A DNA stretch of 64,000 bases. It comes from Isoperla grammatica (taxonomy: Eukaryota; Arthropoda; Insecta; Plecoptera; Perlodidae). Each line of letters begins with the position of its first letter. The first letter of the stretch is position 1. The notes beneath the pieces are model-generated. The model worked only from the letters and a program-made list of their open reading frames with translations. It made no database searches and was not told where the DNA came from. The DNA is taken from assembly GCA_945910005.1 (NCBI GenBank), contig OX246743.1, forward strand, positions 1,624,122-1,688,121. Reading direction: 5' to 3'. The position numbers and the translations under genes were made by a program. Below, one piece after another: positions 48,601-60,600 of this stretch.

Positions 48601-51600
48601 GACTGAATATTCTAGCTGTCAGGTGAAATCCTATAATTATAGGCTCCTTCATGTGTAGTGCTCTTTATTGACAGTTTTTCTCCGAAAATATCGATAGAAA
48701 ACTAATTTTTGCCACTGGGGGCCGAGCATTGCCCCCCCCCCCTGGATCAAACTTGGGGGGGGGGCATTGCCCCCCCTGCCCCCCTGGTTCCTACGCCACT
48801 GGTAAGTAGAGCACTTAAATTTAATTTATTGGAGCATATGTTCATTTAAATTTAATAATATAAGAGACATACATAAATGTGTAAATCTTATCATGGCCAC
48901 GTGCCACGTGGTTGAGGAAATACACGAGCATCAGAAAACATGTCTCAAGAGGAGCCAGATGAAGTACCCCTAAAAGTGTATCACTGTGCTAAGCACGCTT
49001 CTTCATGTTTACTAAAATATAAATAACATGTGGGCATCTATTATGGACTAGATAATATTGTGAGATAAAAATCAGTATTGTTCATTATTTCATTTTTACT
49101 TAGTTTTATTTTATTGCGTGATTTATGGATACCTTACGGTGACACCTGTGTTCGCTCACAGCTGTCGTCACCGTAAGGTATGCGCTGTGCTCGGCTATTT
49201 CGTCAGTTTCGTCCGGTTATAATTTCCTGTTTGTGCAGCAACTTTGCTGACTGCTCGGTTCAGGAGGGGGGCGGTTCGTTGACTTCGTGAGTGGACCCCG
49301 GACCCACTCTTTCGTGTTTGCCACGAGAGGGGGTCGAACCGAGTAGTTTGATTGGTGAATTATGACGGGGGACAGCCAGCGTGAGGCAGAGAGGGGGTGA
49401 CTGGGGTATGACGTAGGAGAGCTTAGGTGCGAGAGGTCACGGGGTTGACTCGGGGCAATTGGCTTGGGACTGGAATCGAGGACGGACGGAGGACCGACAC
49501 CTGGGTAGAACGGCTGAGGATCCAACAGTGCGAAGGGAACGTCGAACGACAAGGCCAAGGGAACGTCACGAGCGCGACCGAGGCGGACACAGAGAAGGGG
49601 ATTCGACGCCAGGACACCAAGGTAGAGGCACTTCGGCCGTACGTCTAGACTAAGTAGTGCAGGGAAACCCGTAGACAGATTCGCCACTTCTCAGCCACTG
49701 ATAGGATAAATGTAAATCTAATAAATCACGGTTCCTTAATTGTCAGAATCAAAGTCTTATCATTCCTAAGCTGTTTGAACCGGAACGTCCCGATCCCTCA
49801 GTAGTGAGAACCATCCCTAGAGTTACGCCCCAGTACATCTACGGGACCGTCGACGTCGGAGTCCGTGGGTTCGAGGCCGAGCCGACGGAATTGGGTTGGA
49901 GACACGGTAGGTTCTCGCTATCTGACAAATGGTGGAAGCGCCGTTGCAAAACTTAGTTTTGTTGTATTTGGACTACCCAGATCAAACAGGTTTTTTTTTT
50001 TCCTTCTTCTAAATTCAATTTTTATTTTAATTATTACGTCGTGGCTGTGAGTCTTTGCTAGTCTGTCTATGTGGTTCAAGGCTGTTCATTCCTCTATCTA
50101 GCGCTCTTTGCTGCGTGTGCACTGGCGTCGAGTTTCTATCGGCGCGCTTATCACCTCGACTGGCGGCCATCATACATTCCTTTCGTGTGTATGTGTGACA
50201 CGAGAGGTTTTTACTAACGTGTATTATTGAATGGTGCACTCCATTCATGTGTGAAGTTCCCTCTGACAGGACTTTGCGTTGGCTGTCGCGTACCTTGGGT
50301 ATTCCTAGTGCTGGTGGCAGTCTTTCGGAGGGCGAGAGGTTATTGGAGTGGTGCCACAGGCGACAGTTAGAGGAACAGGCAGTTGAGGGTGCAGATTTGT
50401 CGGGCATAGGGGGTGAGCTTTTAGATTCTCCCGAGTCGTTGCGGAGTGGGGAAGGGCGGCCTTGTGTTTCTCGTACAGTCCCGTCGCAGAGGGTCGAAGA
50501 GGCGATGGCGGGCATGACAGTGGCCCCTGGGATGTTCCGCCCTGGCGTCGAGGGGGCGGAGGAATGGATTGAGCGCTACGAGACAGCGGCAGGAGCCAGT
50601 GGCTGGTCTGAGGAACGGATGGTGGTTGGTTTTCCCTGTTTTTTGGAGGGATCGGAATTGAAGTGGTTTCGGACTTTCGATCGACGACGGCGAGCAGAGT
50701 TAACGGGCGACCCGGCCGCGCCACGGCCACTTGTCTGGGCTGCGCTGAAAGCTCTTTTTATAAGGACGTTCGGGGTTGGTATAGGGGCTCCGCATTACTG
50801 GGCCACGAAGCTTGCTAACCGCATACAGCAGCCAGGGGAGAGTGTTCGGTCGTATGTCTTTGCTAAAGCCGAATTGTGTGATAAGGTGGATGTAGGGATG
50901 ACTAAGGAGTGTCGCGTGCATTGGGTTAGGGGTGGTTTGCGTCGGGATATGTATGAGTGTGTGATTGGGCGCACATTTCCTGATTTGGACAGTTTGCTGG
51001 CTCATTTAGTGGAGTTTGAGATGTGTCGGAGTGGCGTCTTGCCTTGTGGTCAGCCTGAGGGTTTGGGGGCGAATGGGGGTGGTCAACTTGTGGCCTCGGT
51101 TTCGTCATCTCAGGACCTGAGTCTTCGAGCGGTTATGGACATGATGCGAGAGATGGACCAGCAGGTGCAGACGTTGCAAAATCGAGTGGATAGGGAGGAT
51201 TCTTCTAGTCGGTCTGGGGGTTCGGGGGTGAAAGGGGGTGGCCAGCTTGTGGCACCGCTGACGTTGAAACAGGATTCGGGTCTTCACACGTTAATGGATA
51301 TGGTTCGTGACATGGGCCAACAACTGCAGACGTTACAGGGGCGTGTGGATAAGGGGGGGTCATCGGCCTCCCCTAACACCGCGCTGATGGAGGATTTGGC
51401 TGGCATGCTGCGAACCCTGTCGACTAAGGTGGAGTCTTCTGCAGGGGGGGTGTTACCTGCCGCTGCGGCGGCGACACTGCAGCCACAGGGGGCGCAAGAT
51501 AATGTACCGCGCTTTAACTCGCGAGGGGTAGGTGGGTCTGTTGTCTGTTACTTTTGCCATCGGTCTGGTCACTTTATGCGTGATTGTCAGCGCCGTAAGA

Positions 51601-54600
51601 AGGCGCAAGCTCTCCTTGATGAGTCTGATAAGGGGGGTGTCTCAGGTGAGTCGGCGGGAAACGCTTAGCCCCACCGGGGAGGGCATCCTCTTCGGTGGGG
51701 TCGGTGGGGAAGTTTTCTGCTCATAGTAAGTCTCGTTGGCGAAGGAGGGGTCGTAGGCGCTGTTGGGTGTGTGGGAGTGTCAGGCATTTGAAAGTGAGTT
51801 GTCATCTTAAGGGTGCGCGAGTGCGGCTCGCTCATAGGAATCGCTATTTAGAATTATTTCCCCAACTGTACGCGTCTATTCTCCGGGGGTCTGGAGGGGA
51901 AACGCGACCCTCTTTGTCTATAGATGGTGTTGATGCTTCTGCTGAGGTGTCTAGGGGGACGGAGGGGGATGTGGCTGAGGGGCTGAGCGAAGCTGGGCGG
52001 CCTGACAGTGTTGAGGTGGTAGTTATCCCCGCCTTTGGTGCGTTGCGAATACCTGTCGAGTTGGAGGGGGTTGTTTTGAGTTCCCTTGTTGATTCGGGTG
52101 CCGGAATCTCGTGTGTTAATTCGGATTGGGTGAGACATATGGATCTTCACCCCGTCGAGGGGTTGGTTTTGCGTACGGCGGACAATTCGTCCTTGCGGGT
52201 AGTTGGCCGGGTGGAGGACGTTCGACTCTCTATTGGGGGTCGGGCCTTATCTCTGTCATTTATTGTTGTGGATGGATTGTCTGTCGATTGTTTGTTAGGG
52301 AATGATTTCTGTCGCGAGTATGCTGTAATCATTGATTATCAGTCGGAGCGCGTGGTGCTTCACGTGGGTAATGAATGTGTACAGGTACCGTTTGGGGGTG
52401 GTTCACCCTGTGTTTTGGCCAGGGGGGAGGAAGGGTTGTGTGATTTCCTGTCACATATTGAGGGTTGCGTGGAGGAAGACGGGCGGGTACTTGTGGCTAA
52501 GGAGGTTACTATTGAGCCGGGTCAGGCGGGTACGGTTGAATTTGTTGTTTCGGGGGCCGGGCTGGCGGGCGCTAGTGTTTTCGAGCCGGTTAGTTCTCTG
52601 TTATGTAAGCGCGGCTTGATCATGCCTACTGTGTTGTTATCTGGCATGAGCGCGGGCGTCTTGCCTGTCGCGAATGTCACTTCACAGCCGGTACGGTTGT
52701 TTGCTCGGTCAGCGTTGGGCACGGTGGAAGAGGTTGAAGTTCTACGGAGCGAGTCAGGGGTGGACAAAGTGCAGGACATACCTATCTGTGGACTGGAGCG
52801 ACACGACACGCTTCGGGATGTTCCATCGGACATTGAGTCGCTCAACGTGTATAAGGATATGCCAGCGGGGGCGCGACAGGCATTAATGGATTTGCTTGCG
52901 CGTTATCATGACGTGTTTGCGTGGTCCTCAGACCTGATAGGTCGCTGTAACGTGGGGGAGTGCGATATTGAGCTAAAAGATCCCACTCCTGTTCACATGC
53001 AGCCCTATCGGGTCAGCCCGGGGGAGCGCGAGGTCATTCGAGAGCATATTGATGACATGTTGAAGGCGGGGGTGATTACTCCTTCCCAGTCGGAATGGGC
53101 ATCCCCTATAGTGTTGGTTAAGAAAAAGAATGGGAAAATTAGGGTAGTAGTCGATTTCAGGCGCCTTAATCTCCAGCTCAAGACGTTTAGTTATCCTAGC
53201 GCGAATGCGGAGGACTTGTTGGCGTGTTTGACGGGGTGTACAGTGTTTACATCCCTTGATTTGGCGTCGGGGTTTTGGCAACTACCGTTAACGTCGAAGG
53301 CAAAGGAAATTTGTAGTTTTGCGTGTTGCATGGGTTTGTTCAAATTTGAAGTTTTGCCTTTCGGGATATCGACTGCTCCAGCTTTGTTTCAGGCGGCGAT
53401 GGACAAGGTTCTTGCAGGGTTGAAGTGGTCGGCGTGTGTGTGTTATCTTGATGACGTCCTGTGCATGGGGAGAGATTTTGGAGAACATCTGGCGAGGTTG
53501 GAATTAGTGTTACAGAGATTTCGTGCGGCCCATCTCACTCTTAATCCTGAGAAATGTTCGTTTGGATATGATAGGGTTAGGATGTTGGGACATGTTGTTA
53601 GTGCGGAGGGGGTTGCTCCCAACCCGGAGACGGTGCAGGCGGTGCTGGACTTTCCGGTCCCACGGAAACTCAAACAGGTGCGGTCGTTTGTTGGGTTGGC
53701 TTCGTTCTATCGTAAGTTTATCGAGAACTTCAGTAGGATTTGTGCACCCCTGACTGACTTGACGAAGAAGCAAGTCAAGTTCATTTGGGGTCCAGAGCAA
53801 GAGCGCGCTTTCCGTACGTTGCAGGACAAACTTCTTTCAGCCCCTATTTTGAGGCATTTCTCCGATTCTGCGCCTACGCAGTTGCGTACGGATGCTTCGA
53901 AGGAGGGGTTGGGGGCGGTTATTCTACAACAGTTTGACTCCGAGTGGCACCCTATTGGTTATGCGTCGAGAAGGTTAACTAAAGCAGAAGCTAATTATGG
54001 GGTGACTGAGCTGGAATGCTTGGCTATCGTATGGGCAGTTAAGTATTTCCGTCATTTTCTGTGGGGGCGGCCATTTCAGGTCGTCACCGATCACTGCGCG
54101 TTGTGTTTTTTACGGAAAAACTGCGAACGAGGTGGTCGGTTGGCGCGGTGGAGCATCTATCTTCTGGATCATCAGATTGAAATCATCTATAAATCGGGGA
54201 AAAAACATCTGGATGCGGATTGTATGAGTCGCCTGTTACCGGAGGGTGGTTCTGAGCCGGACGATGTGGAAAGTGATATGGAAATCATGACATTGCCTGT
54301 TACTGTAGAGGATATCGCCCAGTCACAGAGAGGGGATGCTGCTTTGGCAGAGTTGATGGACGCTATGACTGATCCTGAGGGGGCTACTTCGAAAGTTCGT
54401 CGTCAAACTAGGAGTTTTGTTTTGGAAAATGGGGTGCTGTATAGGAAGAATTTTGCTGTTCCCGGCCCTAGCAAATTATTGGTCATCCCTGAGAACCTGA
54501 AGGTGCAGATCTTGTATGATGCGCATGATAGTCCAGCGGGTGGGGCGCATTTAGGTTACATCAAGACGTTGGGTAAGCTGCGTCAGCGCTTTTATTGGGA

Positions 54601-57600
54601 TGGAATGGCTAGGCAAGTGGAGGCGTATGTGAAGAGCTGTGCGGATTGTCAGGGAAAGAAAATGCCTAATTTGTTGCCCGCGGGGTTGCTACAGCCTATA
54701 CCTGTGGGGGAGCCGTTTGATATGATCGGTATCGATCTATTGGGTCCCCTTAAGCGTAGTGTTAACGGTCATCGCTTTATTGTTACGGCGACTGATTATG
54801 CTACGAAGTGGGCTATAGCTCGCCCTATTCCGTCAGGGGGTGCGACGGATGTGGCAACATTCCTTGTAGATCATGTGATTTGCGTGCATTCTTGTCCTCG
54901 TATGATTTTAAGTGATCGGGGGGCTGTATTTCGCGGCGCCCTTGTCTCTGAGATTTTGCGTGGCTTGGGGGTACGTACCCTGTATACCACAGCATATAAG
55001 CCAAGCACGAACGGGCTTTGTGAACGGTTTAACGGCACACTCGCTACCATGCTGTCGTTCTATGTTAATTCTAGACATACAAATTGGTGCGAGTATGTGT
55101 CGTTGTGTACATTTTCGTACAATGTATCGATACAGGCTACGACGAAGTACACGCCGTTTTATTTGGTCTTCGGTCGTGAACCAACATTGCCTTTGGACGC
55201 TGGTTTACAACCCGATTTGCAGATGGGGGTGGATAGCGCTGCGAGGGTGGAAGCGTTGCGGGAAGCGAGACAACAGGTGCTGGAGGTCATAAAGGCTGAG
55301 CAAGCTGTTCAGAAGGCTCGGTATGACAAAGGGCATCGTCATGTGTCGTATGACGTGGGACAGTACGTCAAGGTGTTCTTTCCCTTACGGAAGGTGGGCC
55401 AAGTTGAGAAATTTATGCACCGTTGGTTAGGCCCTTTTAAAATTGTTTCAAAATTGTCTGATTTAAATTACGTTGTTAAGTTGAAGTCGAACAACAAATG
55501 GGTTGAGGATACTGTCCACGTTTCGCGGTTGAAGCCCTGGTACGATCCCGGGGAATGGCGATTGCCCTGGCCTGATAGCTAGGTTGTGTGTGTGTGTGTG
55601 TGTGTGAATACGTGATTGAATGTGATTGTGTTACGTCTTTGCTCTGGTTACGTGTTCCTATATTTTCTCTCTACGTGTTGCGTCTTCTATTTTCGAGTAG
55701 TGCTATTGACGGGCATAGGCTTCATTTATGTAGTGAAATCTCTTTTATGTCCGGGACAGTTAGTGTGCGGACTGGGGGTTGAACTGGGGACTGCAAGATT
55801 GTCGGAAGTTAATGTGCGTTTGCTTTGATTTGTTGCGTGGGCTTGCTTCGTTCACGGCGTTGTCTCGTGCGCTCGCCCGGTATGCGGTTGTTGACCGTTA
55901 TCGGTGTCGGCGAGTAGCTTGTGTCAGCATTTGCATTCGGCTTTAGTGTGTTACTTGCTCGCTATAAGGCCTATCCGATTTATCATTGTGCCTGGTTTAT
56001 AACTTTGACAGCTCAGCGTTTTTCGCCGCCCGTCGTTAGTCGCGATGCAACGAGGGTAATCTTTAGGTTCGCTGGCTAGGTTTGTATGACTATTTGTATG
56101 CATGTGTTTGTATGAGTGTGTTTGTGTGTATGTGTTTGTCTGAATGTTTGTACGAATGTGTTTGTATGACTGTTGGTATGCTTGTGTTGGTATAAATGTA
56201 TTTCTATGTATGTGTTTGGTATGTAGACCTATGTTTGGTTGGGCATTTGTAGTATGTGTGGGTTAGACGTGGGTGTCATGGAGCGTGACAGCACGGACGA
56301 TGGACAGTCCGTGTGGATGGTCACGTCCATTGACTGTAGGAGCGGACGACGGACAGTCCGTGGAGCGTGTCTGTGACGGGGCTTAGCACGGGCGATGGAC
56401 AGTCCGTGTGTGTAGTCCCGTCCGGTGACTATGGACGATGGACAGTCCAATGGGGGTGTCATGGAGCGTGACAGCACGGACGATGGACAGTCCGTGTGGA
56501 TGGTCACGTCCATTGACTGTAGGAGCGGACGACGGACAGTCCGTGGAGCGTGTCTGTGACGGGGCTTAGCACGGGCGATGGACAGTCCGTGTGTATAGTC
56601 CCGTCCGGTGACTATGGACGATGGACAGTCCAATGGGGGTGTCATGGAGCGTGACAGCACGGACGATGGACAGTTCGTGGATGGTCACGTCCATTGACTT
56701 CAGGAGCGGACGACGGACAGTCCGGTGGTGCGTGTCTGTGACGGGACTCAGCACGGACGATGGACAGTCCGTGTGTAAAGTCCCGTCCGGTGGCATGGAA
56801 GGATGGACGTTGGACAGTCCAAAGGGGGGCGTGTCGTGTAGGCGACTTCGGGTCGTAACACGGCCATGGATATTATTACATGGGTCATAGTGATTGATTG
56901 CGTTGCTTCACCGTTAGCGTGAGGTGCGTTGATGCTATGATTGCATTGTCCTAGAGCGACGGGTCGGGGTGTTCGATCAGTTGTCTGGTTGCTTGATGTA
57001 TGCACAGGGGTAGTTTTATCTGGTGGGGATGTCCATAGAAGTGTAGGTGTAAGACTAGTTCATTATGGCGTGACTTGGTCCCATTAGGTTTATTTGTCTT
57101 CTCTCTTCTTTTTTCTGTGCGCGTGCAGTTGTGGGGAAGAGGGATGATAGTTAGTTTTATTTAATTACTTTTAGATTTTATTAGGTTTAGTGATTGTTGG
57201 ACATTCCCGGTGTTTCTCTTTGCTTGGCGGCCGCTGGGCATTGAGTTTCTTAGATGTTAGCTTTGCATGCATTGAGTGTACTCGACTCTTGATCGACATC
57301 GCTACTTTGTCGTTCTCTTTGGTCATACTTTTTTTTTTATGTGGCAGTTCCTTTTATGGTTGATTGTTTCCCATTGCAGTCACATGAGCTAATTATTTCG
57401 TTGTTTTAAGTCGATTTCGTCAATTGTGTCGGTTTGTGTCTCTCACATTTCACGTCTTGTGTGGTGCATTTATCAGTGTATTCATGGGTGTCGTGACAGG
57501 TCACGTGTGTTTTGATTTTGCTCGCCATGTGTTGTTGGCTCTCTGAGGAGAGTAGGAGGGAGTGAGAGGGGGGCATAGTGTCACTATTGTGCTGACGGTT

Positions 57601-60600
57601 GCGTCATGACTCACTACTAACTGGAGTGTTTCGCGGAGTAGTCTTGTCTCTAGCAAGACATGATGTTTACATTGTGTCGAACAAGTCAGGGTCGCTCCGT
57701 AGTCAGCTGTTCTATCTGACGAGAGCCGTCTGCTGTAGCTACCCACTCTCTGGGACAGTGTCTCTTTGAGAATGGTTGTTGTCAGTCTTGTGCACAATAG
57801 TGTGGTGGTCGTCATAGTAGTAGTAGTAGTAGTTTTATTAGCGTTGTTAAAGTTCAGTAGGTATACATGATGTACACAGAGTATTACAGAGGGGAATGCG
57901 GTTGTGGGGATGCAATACTGCTGGTAATTTTTGTGTGTTCCAGTATGTGGCATCTCGAGGCTGTGTTCAAACCGACGATCCGCTGACTTGAGTGGATTGG
58001 CTGCTGTCAGTGGGTCGGCGGAGGGAAAGAAGACTCCGGGCCGAGGAATTGTTCGACTCCGGGGTCCAATGTAATCAAGAGGAACCGTGTTACAAAAATT
58101 GTTGTTTTGTTACTATTGTTGTGTTTTGTAATGTATTTTCAATCGTTTATTTTTTAATTTTCTTGTTTTTGCGGAGCATGGTCTCCAGGCCGTATTGTTG
58201 TTGTTATTCGATTTGCAGTGGTAGGCACAAGGGTGCTAGGGAGATCATGACTCTAAGTAGCTTCTTTTTAGAATGTATATGGCTGAGGGGTGAGGAATTT
58301 GGCTATGGGTCCCGGGGAATTTTGTTAATTATTCAAGGGGAAGTTGGTATTTCACTTTGGGGAATTGTGCTTACGTCATACATTCAACACCAAGTTTGGT
58401 TGTCACTTTGTTCTATGGCTTTCCATAAATCACGGGTCGAGTCAGAGTCGACTCTCATCTAAGGGGGGGCATGTGAGATAAAAATCAGTATTGTTCATTA
58501 TTTCATTTTTACTTAGTTTTATTTTATTGCGTGATTTATGGATACCTTACGGTGACACCTGTGTTCGCTCACAGCTGTCGTCACCGTAAGGTATGCGCTG
58601 TGCTCGGCTATTTCGTCAGTTTCGTCCGGTTATAATTTCCTGTTTGTGCAGCAACTTTGCTGACTGCTCGGTTCAGGAGGGGGGCGGTTCGTTGACTTCG
58701 TGAGTGGACCCCGGACCCACTCTTTCGTGTTTGCCACGAGAGGGGGTCGAACCGAGTAGTTTGATTGGTGAATTATGACGGGGGACAGCCAGCGTGAGGC
58801 AGAGAGGGGGTGACTGGGGTATGACGTAGGAGAGCTTAGGTGCGAGAGGTCACGGGGTTGACTCGGGGCAATTGGCTTGGGACTGGAATCGAGGACGGAC
58901 GGAGGACCGACACCTGGGTAGAACGGCTGAGGATCCAACAGTGCGAAGGGAACGTCGAACGACAAGGCCAAGGGAACGTCACGAGCGCGACCGAGGCGGA
59001 CACAGAGAAGGGGATTCGACGCCAGGACACCAAGGTAGAGGCACTTCGGCCGTACGTCTAGACTAAGTAGTGCAGGGAAACCCGTAGACAGATTCGCCAC
59101 TTCTCAGCCACTGATAGGATAAATGTAAATCTAATAAATCACGGTTCCTTAATTGTCAGAATCAAAGTCTTATCATTCCTAAGCTGTTTGAACCGGAACG
59201 TCCCGATCCCTCAGTAGTGAGAACCATCCCTAGAGTTACGCCCCAGTACATCTACGGGACCGTCGACGTCGGAGTCCGTGGGTTCGAGGCCGAGCCGACG
59301 GAATTGGGTTGGAGACACGGTAGGTTCTCGCTATCTGACAATATATAAGCATTTCTATTGGCCAAACCTTTAAAACTCACGTACTGATATTTTTCATTTT
59401 TTAAATTTTTACGTGCCCTTGCACCATTTGAATGTATTATCATTTATCTTATGTTAGCATTACTTTAGTTTCTTTGTCCTGCACTCTGCATGTATGCAAG
59501 GAGTGCAGCACTATCGCGTTTCTTTGTCCCAATGCAGCTACACCGCTAGTCGTTTCTTTGTCCGGTGTAGCTGCATCGATGCAGGATATGCAGCAGGAGT
59601 TCCCCAGCGGGTGTAGCGTTGAAATGCAAGGAAGTTGCCGCAAAGTTCAAATATCGTCACATAATTACTATGAAATAAGCGTTCACCGTTGATTCGTTAT
59701 GTAGACATAAAATGTGGTTTAGCTTGGCTCTCACCAATGTACACCTGGCCTACTACTGTAGGCCTACCTAGGCCTACATGTTTTTGTTTTAAACAAAAAG
59801 TTTATTTTAATTAAATTTGAAAGTGTTCCTCTTGAGAAAGACATTTCTTTGCAGGCCTATCTATGCAGTGTAGCTTGCACAGCCTGCATTGTCGCGTGGT
59901 TCCTGTTTACACCGCGATAATATGCAGGACAAAGACACGAAGCTACAATCTTGCCATGCAGGCCTACTATGTAGTGGATACTGACCTAGGTTGACAACAC
60001 TGACGTAGCATCGCGCCTGGTACATGCAGGCCTTCTCCATCCACAGCCTCGTGACTGGGTCGTAACACCTCATCGTGTTGAAATGCTCGTTGCCATCGAA
60101 CCCTCCGATCATGTAGATGAGGTTGTTCAAGGCGCAAATGCCGTGGTATGCTCGGGCTATTGCGTCTGTGGTCATCGATAGGTACCATCGGTCAGCCCTG
60201 TGGAGAACTGGTATTATTGTCATAGGTGGTAGTTCTGTTACAAATGCTTGTAACCTTAAGGAGTAGGCCTATTGAACTTGGTATAATCTCTCAAATATTT
60301 ATGAAACTTGGCTGATGAAAGAAAAATTGCATAAGCCTACCGGTAATTCAAAACAACCAGATATTTCTTTTTTAATTGAAAAAAAAAAATTAGCAAAAAG
60401 CAAAAAATAAACATTGGCATAATTGCATAATTCATATATGCATGTTAATAAAGCTCCATTTTACAAACAACAGTAGGCCTAAAGATTTTAGATTATGCAT
60501 ACTTCATAGAGAAAATATGGCATTTTGTTAGATAGAAAAACTATACACTGTACTTGCTTTACAAAAATATTTGGCAACCCTCTAGGAGCCCCCGGTGGAA

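Larger units (their letters stand above)
49059..59340 (+). mobile_element. Complete Ty3/gypsy-type LTR retrotransposon, 10,282 bp
   Basis: It is flanked by two 869-bp LTRs (TG...CA) that agree in every stretch compared, and by the tetranucleotide ATAT on both sides (49055-49058 and 59341-59344), the likely target duplication. The order is LTR, primer-binding site, gag (50247-51668), pol (protease, reverse transcriptase, RNase H, integrase), a 2.9-kb non-coding tail, a polypurine tract, LTR. Integrase downstream of reverse transcriptase defines the Ty3/gypsy type. No env gene is recognised. Matching LTRs and open gag and pol indicate a very recent, possibly active copy. It lies in KLHL10 intron 3 in antisense orientation to that gene. 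Confidence 0.95.

Noticed and set aside
49217..49687. 156-residue antisense open frame, present identically at 58630-59100
   Set aside because: It lies wholly within the LTRs, antisense, with no recognisable motif. Its duplication simply reflects the two LTRs.
57501..57953. 150-residue antisense open frame in the retrotransposon tail as an env or accessory gene
   Set aside because: It is Thr-rich because of a (GTA)n run, and shows no signal peptide, membrane segment or conserved motif.
55588..58462. Search for an env gene between pol and the 3' LTR
   Set aside because: Short plus-strand frames with hydrophobic stretches (for example 57992-58462) lack glycoprotein features, so calling env is not supported.
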